The notes: generated from the sequence alone by a model not told the origin. A stretch of 64,000 bases of DNA from Platerodrilus igneus (GCA_036346225.1 JARFIW010001747.1:174675-238674); one strand, 5' to 3'. Numbered from the stretch's first letter, positions 34,569-46,252 are shown. Made by a program: numbers and translations.

Positions 34569-35116
34569 AGGGGGGTGATGTACTAGGCCGCCCCTATAAT
34601 AAGAGGGAGAAGTATCCGTAATGTTTAAGTGGTCCGATAGGTAACAGTAAGTCGAGTTTAAGCACGCGAGGGAGCGCGTCACGTTATCCTAGCGCGTGTC
34701 GGGTGTTTTAGAACTGAGTTTAATTTGTGAACTTTGCGTTGAAATTAAATTATAAAGTGATCCGTAAGAGTGTGGCAGTGATAGGATGCTGATGTGGATC
34801 AGGGATTGTACTTTACAGATAAGTTATAGCGTAGTATTATTTCTTTGTTTGTTTTTTAATGACAACGCCGCTGGCCGCATTGTAGTTACGGTGCATGCTG
34901 CGAATTTTTATTTAGCTGTGTTTGTTTTTTATGTTGTGATATTGGTTACAAGTCATTAAACTACATAAATCCATCTACGAGTTATTATTAAATATCCACA
35001 GGTTGTAACAGGTAAAACTAAAAGGATCACGAAAATACCGCAGGGAGGGGTTGCCGCTAGCCTGGGCCGACATCTACAAGGGCAGCCACTCGTTTCCACG
35101 CCTCCGGGAATGTTCA
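34569..35116 (+). repeat. Polypurine tract and 3' LTR of element N
   Basis: AGGGGGGTGA precedes TGTACTAGG at 34579. The LTR ends near 35116 (TTCA), followed by the ACTG target copy. Confidence 0.85.
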
Positions 35117-35120
35117 ACTG

Positions 35121-35284
35121 TTAATTATAAGTGATCTAATTCTTATTAATTCTTTTAATAAATCGGTTGGTTCAATAATACTAGAGTGTAGGGTATTTAA
35201 TTTTGTAAATGCTAATTGGGTTTTGCATACTGCCTAATTTAATTGGTAGTATACCGGGGTTGTTTTTTATTATATCTTTTATTA
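35121..35284 (-). pseudogene. Errantivirus env, 5' remnant
   Basis: A short segment between the integrase stop (35285-35287) and the N insertion. Near 35121-35185 the frame is the one that continues at 29274 on the far side of element N, as described from frame positions only. There is room for only about 55 residues before the insertion, so the signal peptide and much of the N-terminal region of env appear to be missing or scrambled. Confidence 0.5.
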
Positions 35285-38200
35285 TTATTGGGTTGTCCGT
35301 TCTACCTGGGCGGAGGTTGACGTTAAGGGTGATGATTGTCCATCTGAAATTACAGGGTGTTTTAGGTTTTTCAAATGAATGTACTTTGTTATTTTACCGT
35401 TGTCTACTACTGCTATATTTTTATCTGATATTTTCTTAATTTTTAATGGTTCTAAATTTCTAGGTGCCGTTTTATGTCGCTTGCTTTGAAAGTTTTTCTC
35501 ATACACGGTTTGTCCTATTGAAAATTTATTTGCGTCGGTATTTTTGTTTCGGGTTGTGATGATACGTTCCTTTTCGTTATCTAATTTATTTTTTACCTTG
35601 TCATAAGTTATTTTTAGTTTTTCTTTGTGGTCTTTCGCATTTGTTGATATACTTCCTTGTTGTAATGTATGTCATAGGGATTTTGTGAATCTGAATGTCC
35701 TAAGGTTAATTCTAAGGGTGTAAAATTTGTTGATGAGTGAATTGTATTATTATAGGCGATTAGTGCGTATGACATTAAATTGGTTATATGTTCTTTTTTA
35801 TAATTTATTCTTAATAATCGAATTTGTTCTAACAGGGTTAAATGTAGTCGTTCAATTAGTCCGTTTGATTCAGGGTGGTTTTTCGTTATATAATGAATTT
35901 TTATTTTGTGAAGTTCTAAAGTGTTTTGTATTGTCTCATTTTTAAATTCGCTACCATTGTCTAGAGTTATTGATTCGGGTGTTCCATAAAATGTGAAATA
36001 TTGTAAAAATCCTAGGGTCACGTCCATGCTATTTTTGGATGTGATTGGTATTGCTTGGCCTATTTTTGTGAATGCGTCTACAATTGTTAGATAGTTTTGT
36101 GCTTCTACTACTAGAGTATCGGCATGTAGTTTTGAAATGGTTTGTTGGGTGTTTTGGTTAACATTAAGGGTATCTTTGAGGGTTTCCTATCGTATTTTGC
36201 TTTGTCACATAATTCACATTGGTTAATGAAATCTGTGGTCAATTCCTTCATGTCTTTAAAATAATAACGTCTTACAAGTTGCTTTATTGTTTCGTTAATT
36301 CCACGATGGTTGGTTTTTCCTTCGTGTTGATTCCTAATTACATCGTTTATTTCGTCAGGGTCGTCTAATGTTATTAATTTTGTAGTACATCTGATGAGTT
36401 CAGGGCCAGAGTTATTAAACAATTTAACGTATAATTCTGAAAATCTTTGGTATAAATGTTCGGTGTTGAAATAGAAATAAAATCGTTTTTTCTCGGGGGT
36501 GTATTCTTTTAGAATTTTAATTATTTGTTCCTCGTTGTCATCTTTAGTTATTTGAATTTGGTATATCTTTTTGTTATCTACTTTTGTATATTTTACTGGA
36601 TTGGGGTTATTTAAAACTTTGGTAATTATAAATTGGTTGGGTTTCATATCGATTGCTTCGTTTAAAATTTTAATCGCGTTTTTTGGTTCCTCGTTTTGTG
36701 TCGAATGTATCGTGTCGATCTCGTCTGGATATTTCCTTATTTCTGCTTCGTCTACGTTTCCTACAATGGATTCCGCTTCTAATGCATTGAGTTGGATTCT
36801 ACTTAAAGCGTCTGCGTTGTTGTTATAAATTCCTTTTTTATATATAATTTCGTAATCGTACTCTTCGAGTCTGATTCGCCATTGTTGTAATTTTGAATTC
36901 GGTTCTTTCGGTTTGCATAGCCATACTAATGGTCTATGATCGGTGTATATGTAAAACTTTCTTCCGTATAGGTAAGGTCTAAAATATTTTGTTGCCCAAA
37001 TTATGGCTAATAATTCTTTTTCTATGGTTCTATACCGAACGTTTCATTTAGGGTTGTGGATGCGTAGCTGATGGGTTTATCGCTACCTACTTTTCCTTGG
37101 CTCAATACTGCGCCTAATGCTACATTCGATGCGTCTGTCGTCAGTATAAATGGTTTTGAAAAGTCTGAGTATTCTAATACAGGGTGATTCGTTAATATGT
37201 TTTTAATTTTGTCTACGGCTTTAATAAATTCCGGGGTGTGTTCAATTTTGTTTCCTTTTTTTAAACAATTGGTCAGGGATTTGGTTATCTGAGCGTAACC
37301 TTTGATGAATTTGCGGTAGTAACCACTAAGTCCTAGAAATCCTTTAATTTGTTTGGTTGTTTTTGGTAATGGGTAATTTAGAACTGCATTTGTTTTGTCG
37401 GGATTTGGCATTACTCCTTGGGGTGTTATTACATGTCCTAAAAATGATACTTCTTTTTGTAAAAATTCACTTTTGTCTAATTGTACTTTGAAATGTGCTT
37501 GTCTTAGTCTTTCAAATACTTCTCTCAATCTTTCTATGTGTTCTACCAATGATGTGGAATAAACTATGATGTCGTCAAGGTACACAAGGCATTTTTCATT
37601 GTGTATTCCTCGTAATATATTGTCCATGACTCTCTGGAAAGTAGCGGGTGCGTTCTTTAATCCAAATGGCATTCGTTTGTACTCGTAATGTCCTCTAGGT
37701 GTGCTGAAGGTTGTTTTTGATATATCTTTTTCTTCCATCTCTACCTGATGGTATCCTGATGCTAGGTCTAATGTTGAAAAATATTGGCATTTGCCTAATT
37801 TGTCTAAAATTTCGATTATATTTGGTAGTAGATATTTGTCATCTACCGTTTTTTCATTTAACTTTCTATAGTCTATTACCATTCTGTACTTTCTCTTTTC
37901 GGTTGCGTCTAATTTCTTAGGTACTATTAACACGGGGCTGCTCCATGGTGAGTTGGAGTGCTGGATTATGTCTTGTGCTAATAAGTCTGCTACTTGTCTG
38001 TCAGCTTCTTCTTGTCTTGCATGAGGTAGTCTATATGCTTTTGTAAAGATTGGCTTATTGTCTGTTAGCTCGATATTATGTTTTACTGTGTTGGTGAATG
38101 TTAATGGTATTCCTTCGCAGTGGAATATGTCGCGGTATTCAAAACATAAGTTTTTAATTGCTCTTTCTTCTTCTTGATTGATGTCGGTGTTAAAGTGGAT

Positions 38201-38879
38201 GTTAGTTAAATTTTCTCTTAACATTTTATCATGTTCTATTGGGTTGTAATCGTTTTCTAAATTTTCGTTTATTTCCATTTCGTTAAAATTTAATTCTTCT
38301 ACGTTAATTGGGTCTGTCAATGATAATTCTACGGGATAGTCGTTTGAATTTAATATCGTTGTGTTTGCATCATTATCTTTTATTTGTACTAAAGCGGTTG
38401 GGGTGTCTACTCCTTGTTGAAATGTCATATGATTTATTATTCCTACATTTTTGTTAGAATTTACTGGGATTTTTATTTTTTGTTCCGTTCGGGTTCTATT
38501 GTGTATTTTTGTTCGATTTGTGTGTTTTGAAATTTAATGGGGATTTTTCCGTATTTCGTCCTTATAAGCGATTTTTGATGTCAATGTTGGCTCCTAATTT
38601 TCTTAGAAGGTCCATTCCGATTAAGCCGTCATATCTGTCGTTAAATTCGAATACACAAAATTTATGTTTCATTTTAACATTAAATGTTCTCGGTAAGGGT
38701 ATATTAGCTACGAATTGGTGTAGTGTTGTTTGATGGGCTGTTTTAATTTTAAATGGTTCTCTTTCTACATAAGCTAAATAATGTTTTTTCACAGTTCTAG
38801 GGCTAATTAATGTTTTTGAGGATCCGTTATCAATTAATAGTTTGAATTCGGCGTGGGGTATTTCTATGTATGGTAGTAC
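35285..38879 (-). pseudogene. Errantivirus pol (protease-RT-RNase H-integrase), frameshifted
   Basis: The frame opens at 38879. Protease loop IDNGSSKTLIS near 38840 has Asn in place of the usual Thr or Ser after the catalytic Asp; flap and DGLIGMDLL follow to 38562. Reverse transcriptase in the 468-residue frame 38428-37022: SPVLIVPKK, STLDLASGYHQVEM, RMPFGLKNAPATF, catalytic YLDD at residues 283-286, then RNase H start TTDASNVALG. RNase H continues in another frame to about 36700. Integrase zinc region ends CELCDKAK near 36210; core TIVDAF near 36090, LDNGSEF near 35955 and Glu in SNGLIERLHL near 35860; C-terminus to 35285. Frame breaks near 38565, 37025, 36115 and 35610. Confidence 0.85.
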
Positions 38880-38905
38880 TTAGTGATTTATGTTATTTAA
38901 GTTTA

Positions 38906-40087
38906 TTAAGTTTGGTCGTTTATGAATTGGTACATTTGAAAATTTGAGTTAGAGTTTTCTTCGTTGTACTCCTCGTAAGTTTCGTATTGTTCGTCGCGTT
39001 CATAAGTTTCTGCATGGTTTGATTCATCGTTCATACCTGTCTGAATGTAATTATTCTGGTCAGTGTCAAATTTTTCTACTTGATGAAATAGTTCTTCCGA
39101 TATAAAATTACGTTTCTGATGAGGGTTTGATCGGATATGTGTTATCTTTGTATTTTGTCTGGTGTTACCAGATGGGGTATCCATTGGTGTTGGTTTATAA
39201 TAATTATTAGGGTTGTTATGATTATTATTCATTGGTGTATTTCTATTGGGGTTTGCGTTGAATGCTGGTCTTTGTTGGTTTAGGTTTTGATTAAATCTTG
39301 GTTGGAATGCGGGTTTCGTAAAAGTTGGGTTAAATGTTGGTTTTGAAAAATGTTTATATTGATTATTAAAATTCGTATTGTTGAAATTTGGGTTATTAAT
39401 TCGCAGTTGATTTGTTTGTGCGTTGAAGGGTGTGAATTTTTGTTGAGGGATTGTTTGTCTTGTGGCTTGTATAGTTTTTATTGGTGAATAACTTTTATTC
39501 GCGTTGGGGTTGTATAGTCTGTTGCAGTTATACATTACATTTTCTTCTTCTATTACTAGGTTCATAGCTTCTTCTAGATTTTGGGGTTGTTGGAATCTGA
39601 TCTTATCTGATAGTCGTTCTGGTAAAGCGTTTATGTGTCCAGTGCCATTTCGTCATACATTTTTGTTTTTAAATGTCGAACGTTTTGATCGGGCTCTTCG
39701 ATTTTTAATTTGGTTAGGATTAAACTTCTCACGTCTTGGCATTTCATTCCGAATTGATAGGGAAGATTGGTTGTGTTCCATTCTAAGGTTTATTAGGTCT
39801 CGTACCAGGCATTTTATGTTACGTTGGTCTTCAAAATATGCAATTAGTAGCTGTTTAAATTCTTGCCATTCTTGTAAATCGTCCCTACTTGTGATTAAGG
39901 TTAGTGCCCTTCCGGTTAGTTTACTTATTATCAAGCGTATAAGCAATGAATTCCTTTTGTTATCTCCGGGTTTGTAGAAGATTTTTAGGAACATTTCGGC
40001 TGCTCCAATAAAATTTACAAGATGCGCTTGCGTACCATCAAATATTTGGATTGTTTCCAAATAAAGCTTCATGTCTGCGCTACTCAT
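38906..40087 (-). pseudogene. Errantivirus gag, frameshifted
   Basis: ATG at 40087. The first frame (144 residues) holds the capsid N-terminus (LYLETIQIFDGTQAHLVNFI, then LIRLIISKLTGRAL) and breaks near 39735 after LSIRNEMPRRE. The rest reads from about 39730 to 38906 in another frame: capsid end, then an Asn/Gln/Pro-rich linker and an acidic tail (ETYERDEQYETYEEYNEENS). No zinc knuckle is seen, as is normal in this group. Pol opens 26 nt downstream in a different frame, with a stop between, so gag-pol readthrough is not possible in this copy. Confidence 0.8.
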
Positions 40088-41947
40088 GTTGGTTAAGGGT
40101 TGTTTTCGATTTTGGGTAATTTCAAAAAAAAAAAAAATTTTTGAATTGAGGTTTATTTCGCTATGTATATCGTTATTTTTGCTTCGGATTTATTAATTTT
40201 CCGTTTGGGTTGGGTAATTTCGAATTTTGTAAAAATTAGGGTTGATTTTCTATTTGTGACGTTAATTATGCTTTGGATGTATTAATTTTCCGTTTAGATT
40301 GGGTAGTTTCGAATTTTGTAAAAATTGAGGTTAGTTTTGCTATTTGAAACGTTAATTTTGGTTTGGGTTTATTATTTTTTTGTTTAGGTTAGGTAAATTC
40401 AAATTTTGTAAAAATTGAGATTAATTTTTCTATTTGTAGCATTAATTTTGGTTTGGATTTGTTAATTTTCAGTTTAGACTGCGTCGGATTATTTTTAGAA
40501 TCGTAATTGCTGTTATTTGTACTTAGTTACACCGTGCGGTAATGAATTTGTGAGATTTATACTCGATAATGTTGATTTAATTACTGTAGCCTTGAATTTG
40601 CCTGTTTCTATCTCGCGGTTTTAATTTGTTGTGAATTCTGCTTGAGTTTCTGCTTTCTGAAGAATCTGGAATGGATGGATTTGTTCTCGCGATATTTACT
40701 TTGCTTTGTGTTAGTTCAGTTCTGTTAATTCGTAATTATATCGGTTTTAATTGAGTTGCGTAAACGTATAGTTCTTCTGTCTTGTCTCCTTGTATTGTAA
40801 ATATAACTTGCAGGTTAATTACTTGTTACAGTTTATCTTGGAAATTTTAATCAGTAGAAGATGTAGTCTTGGTTATTTGATCGCGTACGTGCCGTATCAC
40901 ATACGACTCTACCTGTTAAGGTAATTAACACTTACAGGTGTTAATTTCAGTTTATGGGAAATAAATAATTCACTTCTGTACTCGCTAATTGCTTTGCATA
41001 GATGTTACGTCTGTTTATTTTTAGATATCTCCGTGATGCACGACTTGTAACTGGATCTCCCGTAATGTAAGTTTTCAGGTTGCAATTATGAGCGTTTTTA
41101 ATTAAAGCTTTTTACGATGACCGTTTAGCTTTACTCAGTATTTGTACTGGGATAATGCAATTTATAAATGATGAGTAATTTTAATAAAAAACGTTTACTT
41201 TTTATTCCGTGTTTGTACTAATGCAATTTATTTATAGATTGCCGTGGTGAATAGTTGTAATTTATGCGCTTTTCGTATTCCGTGATGGATTTAATTACTG
41301 ATAATGCTGCTTTAGTTCTGAAAGTTATTGTTTTAATTGCGATTTCTCTGAGGTTTTTAAGTGTGTAATAAATTATGCTTCTTTCGCGAACTTTGCTTAT
41401 CTTAGGTGCTAGATTGCACGCTGGTTTTAAGTTACCGTAGTTTCAGTTATTGCAGAGTGTTTTGCTATAATTTATACAGTATTATAGAGGTCAATGGTTT
41501 AAATAATCGTTCCGTAATTGCTTGTTTGAAGAATTACCTTTGGCTTTGGAATTAATTTGCGTTCTGTTTTTAGTTTACTGGGTTAAACGTGCGTTTGTCT
41601 CGCGGTAGTTAACTTTTCGTATTTCGGTATTAATGGATGTGCGTCCGTTATTTTTGGTTTATTTTAAGTTTGTTCTAATAATTGTGATAAGAATCTCTTA
41701 AACATCAAGTCTCATTTGCTTTTAAAAGAAAATCTCTTTTACTTTTAAAGAAAATCTCTTTTAAATAATCAAGTCTCTTTAAACATTCGTCTCATAAAAT
41801 GTTTGAAAATACTTCTCTTTGTAACTATTTTCAAAAAAATATTGGCATAAAATTCATAACAGTAATAAATGGTAATCAAATAATAAAATAATTTGCGAAT
41901 TGAAATTCTTGGTCACCAATCTTCCGATTTTTAGTGCCCTTTTCACA
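40088..41947 (-). other. Long untranslated leader of the errantivirus
   Basis: About 1.86 kb between primer site and gag ATG with no open frame of note. T-rich on the plus strand. It contains the 90-bp repeats at 40108-40490 and a smaller AAATCTCTTTTA repeat cluster near 41700-41790. Confidence 0.7.
40108..40490 (-). repeat. Tandem 90-bp repeats in the errantivirus leader
   Basis: The string AATTTTGTAAAAATT recurs near 40223, 40312 and 40402, and TTAATTTTC plus CGTTTAG near the same spacing, giving three clear units and a degenerate first one with a 14-A run at 40126. Leader repeats in related insect elements can bind insulator or regulatory proteins; nothing here shows that directly. Confidence 0.7.
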
Positions 41948-41965
41948 TCCGTTACGACTGCGCCA
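41948..41965 (-). promoter_or_regulatory. Primer-binding site of the errantivirus
   Basis: TGGCGCAGTCGTAACGGA on the minus strand starts at the last base of the LTR (one-base overlap). TGGCGCAGTC is the type reported for tRNA-Ser-primed insect errantiviruses. Confidence 0.75.
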
Positions 41966-42505
41966 GTTAAGGTTCGGGCCTTTGGAGCGGTGTTTTTAAA
42001 AACAATTCCGAAGACTTAACAAATTTATTTTAACTTGAAACAGAAATTAGAATGGAATTTTGAATAACTTATAACATAATAACTTTAATCAAAAAAATAA
42101 TAATTGTACTAAGGTGAGTAGCTTGAACAACCAAGTATGGAGTTCGAAGACTGACTGCTGGACCTTGAGCTCCCGGGCTTTTTATAATAACCTGCCCCTC
42201 ACACAGCTGTGGGAACTTGCAGATCTCATGTCTGCGTTTCTCTTAATTGTACACTTTATTACAATGTAACAATCTTAATTCTAAGTAATTGCGGTATGTT
42301 AACCGCCTGTGACCTGCCACCTGCAGTATCACTGCCCTCTCGGATGCAAAGTTGCATGTCCATTCTCATGAACTGTCGATAACCTCTTTGGATTATCCTT
42401 GTATTACAATGTTGCAATGAACTTATACTTTATTTAACAATTTTTAATAATTCCTATTAGATTCAATATATTCAATACATATAGATAATTGGGGGATACA
42501 TAACT
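41965..42505 (-). repeat. 5' LTR of the errantivirus
   Basis: 541 bp, the same length as 27728-28268, with about a dozen substitutions by eye and no indels. Followed by the CGCG target copy. Confidence 0.9.
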
Positions 42506-42534
42506 CGCGCACTGTCTCTTCTTGTTTAACACAT

Positions 42535-43868
42535 ATACTATTATTGTGACGCCACATACTAATACAAAAGATAATCAATTTTTATCATATATTTCTTGGA
42601 TTTTGTGGGGTTTCCGTGTTCCGGCCGCTTTTTGGAATAAAATGTTTCATTTGTTAATTGTATATTTACGTAGTTCTAAATACCGATGACTCCTAATATT
42701 CTAGAAAATCCTTTATTTAAAATAAATTTCTGTAATCCACGGGGTGATTAATTTAAACTTTAATTGCTTTTTAATGCTAAAGAGGCTGCATTTTATAGAA
42801 AATATTTACTTTCGTGTTTCAGTACACACAATTTATTAAAATTGGGGTTTAAAATACACGTTGATTGTAGTTTCTTAAGCTAAATGCGTAAATCTATTAC
42901 TATTCTATGCTATTTACAGCAAACGAAAAGTATTTTTATATAAATGGCTTTGTATTTATCTTAAAGCGATCGATTTACGTTCGCATTTAATGCGTTTTAC
43001 GGTATCTTACAATTAATTATTTTTACATATACACTTACGTTACTTGCTATTTATCTACAATACGTTTATATCATACAGGGTGTTATTTATACATGCACAA
43101 TTTGCGTTTTTGTATGGTACTCTAATGAATAAAAGTACGTTTGTATTTTACAGGGTGAAACCGTGAATTTACAAAAATTTCTATTTTTCGGATAAGGGGT
43201 CACGAGAGGTCATTGAAACCCAAATTCCACAAATAAAGCCCTTTAAAATATAAAAGAATCCGGAAAAAATAGAAATTTCCGAAAATTCATTGTTTGCCTT
43301 GTATAATATAAGCGTACTTTTATTCGTTAAAGTGCGAAGCGAACAATGCAATCCCGTGTGTATAAATAATTACCCTGTATGATAGAAGCGGATTGTAAAT
43401 ACACAGCAAATAATGTAAGCCCTATATGTAAAAATAATTAATTTTAAAATACCTTAAAACGCATTAAATGCGAATGCAAATCGATCACTCTAAAATATAT
43501 ACAGAGCCATTCATTTGTAATAAAAAAAAGCTCTTTCCGGTGCATAAAAATAAATTATTTTGTGTCTTAATTTTGGGTATTATAACACGTTTTACCCTGA
43601 AAGCAAGTATTTTCTAAAAAATGCAACTAATTTGCATTATAAATCCACTAGAGCTTAAATATATTACCTTATGTATTACATAAATTCATCAATAAAACAT
43701 GTTCTTGAAATTTCGAGAGGAATTTGGAAGAAATACGTCAATTTCGTATGACCTAATTAATAAAGAAACGTTTATTCCTAGAAGCGGCCGGAGCAATAAA
43801 AAATCCCATAAAAATTATTTATTATTTTTCGCAATTATTGGATTAATATGTGACGCCACAATAACCTT
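42535..43868. mobile_element. Large palindromic (foldback-like) element
   Basis: Left arm from TATTGTGACGCCACATACTA, right arm to TTAATATGTGACGCCACAAT. The arms are about 650 bp and mirror each other: for example AGCGGCCGG on the right (43781) against CCGGCCGCT on the left (42622), and TACAGGGTG (43075) against ACCCTGTATG (43373). The centre is near 43220. It has no coding region. The arms are diverged, so it is old. F' has the same palindrome at 55932-57305. Confidence 0.7.
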
Positions 43869-44475
43869 GGATGTTATATAGGATCTTGTCAATACTCTGG
43901 GCTTTCTCAGGTATAAATTTGACAATAGCTCACCGAAACATTGCTGTCGGTCACGTAGTATTCAAGTTGTATATGGTGTACTTTCACCTGTCTGTTTTGT
44001 GTTGTTGGAAATTTTAAGTCGACTTCTCATGTATACAAACTTATGTCTTTATATTTGTCAAGATAATGTTTTGGGTTTTGAATTTACTTCATGTTAAAAA
44101 TCACGTAGACGAAATATCTATAAGGACATAAATTGAAATGCGTTTTATTTACATCCTGCATTTCCGAAACTTATTTGTTTTGAAAGGTGCGTTTATTACG
44201 AGAAAGCTTTGTTATTTCTTTGCACTATTGCATGTTTAATTTTAACAGAATTCGTATCATGACTTTCCAGCTTTCGATGTTTTTAATACATATTTATTTA
44301 GAATTTATGATTGCGTTTCTGGTTTAAAATAAGTTTGATTGTGTACAGAGTTATTTATCTTACTGAATGTGGTTGTATTATTGAAGGATGAGCTTCCCTG
44401 CATTAATTAAAGTTAACTGTGATCCTTATACAGTGTGTTATATGTTTGCTTTTTGCATAATTTGCGAATTAAGGA
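43869..44475 (+). repeat. Fragment of a B-type LTR
   Basis: It matches 15815-16410 of the element B LTR over its whole length with many differences (shared strings include CAAGATAATGTTTTGGGTTT and TTTTGCATAATTTGCGAATT). F' lacks it, so it was inserted into, or replaced part of, F after the copies separated. Confidence 0.65.
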
Positions 44476-45289
44476 TGTTTCTGTTTTACTTAAGTTTACT
44501 TATATTGAATTGAATTAAGCTAAAATATAATACAATAAAAATACTAAAATATACTTAAAAATAAAGTTAGTGAAGTATTGTATTCAGACACTGCATTAAA
44601 TATAATAGTATAGGAATGCAATCAAGTCAGAAAGTTCACAGTTAAATAATAGGGGTATGGATGTTTAGAAATGTTTACATCTATTATATTATAGTATATA
44701 ATAAGGATTTATTTGTTTGTTTGTTTATAGGAGCAGTTTTTGTTTTTTCCTTCTTTTTTTGTTTTTATTTCATCTAAATTTAAACCTTTTCTATTTCTCT
44801 GTTGTATTATGCACAATTAACTGTAGGCCTTGTTATCAGTTGTTTTGAACTGTCATAAATTAATGAAATTTAAAAAAAAGATATAGTAAAGTTTTCAAAC
44901 CAAAAAGTAAGAAAAAGAACGAGAAAGGAAACCAACAGTCAAAGCCAAAACGAGACAATGACTACCAAACCTCAAAGTATTGTAGGGAATGTGAAGAATG
45001 CTGGATAGAAAAATTGAAGTACTTCAAGCTGTGGTAACAAAGAATTGTATCAAAAAAACAACCGAAGAAAAGAAGAAAGGTCTAGGAAGCACATACCACA
45101 GGAAGTGGATCGAAAATAATCAAGTCAGTATGACGATTAACATTAAGAAAAACCAGCCAAAGGAAAAGGAAAGGAAAGTGGAACATAAGGAACGAAGCAG
45201 CAAAACTGATATAGAAAGAAAACACTAAGGAACAGCACAAGATTCGAAAGAAAAAGATACGACGAAAGGAATGAGAAAACCAAAAATTT

Positions 45290-46252
45290 ATTTATTTAAT
45301 TATTTATTTATTCTACAGCTATCTTATAGATCAAAGATCCAATCATAAGATAGGAAAATTATATAGTAGTGCAAAATGTCAAAACAAAATACATAATTCA
45401 AAGTAAAACAAAATAATATAAAGTTCAGTTACATTCAGATTAGACTAAAAGTAATATTGCAATCAACTTCATAGTACTATGCTTTTAATTTTAGTCATTG
45501 ACTTTTTAAAAATATTAATATCATTTTGAATCTTGGTATAATGCTTGGATATCCTATGAAGAGGGGAAAATTTTAGTACATTAGTATGTGGTGTGGGACA
45601 GAAAAATGTTTTGGGATAACGAGAGGATAAACGAGGTATATTCAACAGCAAATGGTTAAGTATATCACTTTGATTGGCAAACAGTATATTGTAAAAAAAA
45701 TTATCGGGTACAAGGTACCTTGAGTTCAAAACATCACAACTTTAAGAAACTTACTTTGTATGTTATCTATTAGCCTAGCATAGATAGCATATTGCGGACA
45801 TCATATTATTGACGCATTCTCAAAACGATACCCAACATAAACATTAAATAACACAATAAAATTGACGGTTCCATAAAACCTAATGAATTACAAATTACAA
45901 AACCCATCGTTTTATTAGAAGAGCATACTAAGTGGTGTATGTGTTTGGTGTATGAAAGTTTGCTGTCAAAGTACACTCCCATGTCCTTGACTTACTGCGG
46001 GTTGAAGAATAAGACCATTAAGCGTATAGTCAAAATGTTGAGAATTGGATATTCTGACAATGGTCATAACACTACACTTTGCTACATTTAATGGAAGTCG
46101 GTTTACACTCTACATCACTATACAGCCTAGTAAGATTAGTTTGTAAAATATCAGTTGTATCATGAAGTAATTTCACAGTATAATTTCAGGTCATCTGCAT
46201 ATAATAAATAGTTCATATCTATACAATCACCAATGTTATTTATGTAGATTAT
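45290..46252 (-). pseudogene. LINE reverse transcriptase, 5'-truncated and decayed
   Basis: On the minus strand the catalytic block IIYINNIGDC...LLYADDLKLY is at about 46252-46163. Downstream, in broken frames, come a segment like LPLNVAKC and a C-terminal region (45729-45469) with LLNIPRLSSRYPKTFF and LHRISKHYTKIQNDINIF, both typical of the ends of jockey- or CR1-type LINE proteins. The 3' tail is an AATAAAT-type simple repeat at 45288-45315. The 5' side is cut by a TG-rich microsatellite. A shorter copy with the same tail lies at 58440-58820. Confidence 0.65.

Larger units (their letters stand above)
29279..35116 (+). mobile_element. Element N: Ty3/gypsy LTR retrotransposon nested in env
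   Basis: LTRs of about 535 bp (29279-29814 and 34579-35116), start TGTACTAGG; ACTG duplicated at 29275-29278 and 35117-35120. A tRNA-Lys primer site, gag and pol (protease, RT, RNase H, integrase) lie between; no env. By eye the LTRs differ at seven or so positions. The insertion lies in the opposite direction to the errantivirus. The 5' LTR is followed by about 28 nt before the primer site, longer than usual, and its last bases do not match the 3' LTR. Confidence 0.9.
27728..42505 (-). mobile_element. Errantivirus-type provirus (gag, pol, env remnant), minus strand
   Basis: 541-bp LTRs at 27728-28268 and 41965-42505 with AGTTA...TAACT-type ends, CGCG duplicated at 27724-27727 and 42506-42509. 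Minus-strand order: LTR, tRNA-Ser-type primer site, long leader, gag, protease, reverse transcriptase, RNase H, integrase, env, polypurine tract, LTR. About 8.9 kb once element N (29279-35116) is subtracted, the usual size. LTRs differ at about a dozen sites by eye. All genes carry frame breaks, so this is an inactive old copy. F' keeps the empty site at 55905-55908. Confidence 0.9.
42506..45290. other. Block F, continuation right of the errantivirus
   Basis: Matches F' (55905-58440) except where F has an LTR-like fragment (43869-44640) and F' has an unrelated 400-bp stretch. It contains the palindrome at 42535-43868. 44650-45287 is an A-rich region present in both copies. The 76-residue frame at 44998 is a low-complexity Lys/Glu product, broken in F', so I do not call it a gene. 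Confidence 0.6.

Noticed and set aside
44998..45228. 76-codon Lys/Glu-rich frame
   Set aside because: Low complexity, and the F' counterpart near 58090 is broken by indels.
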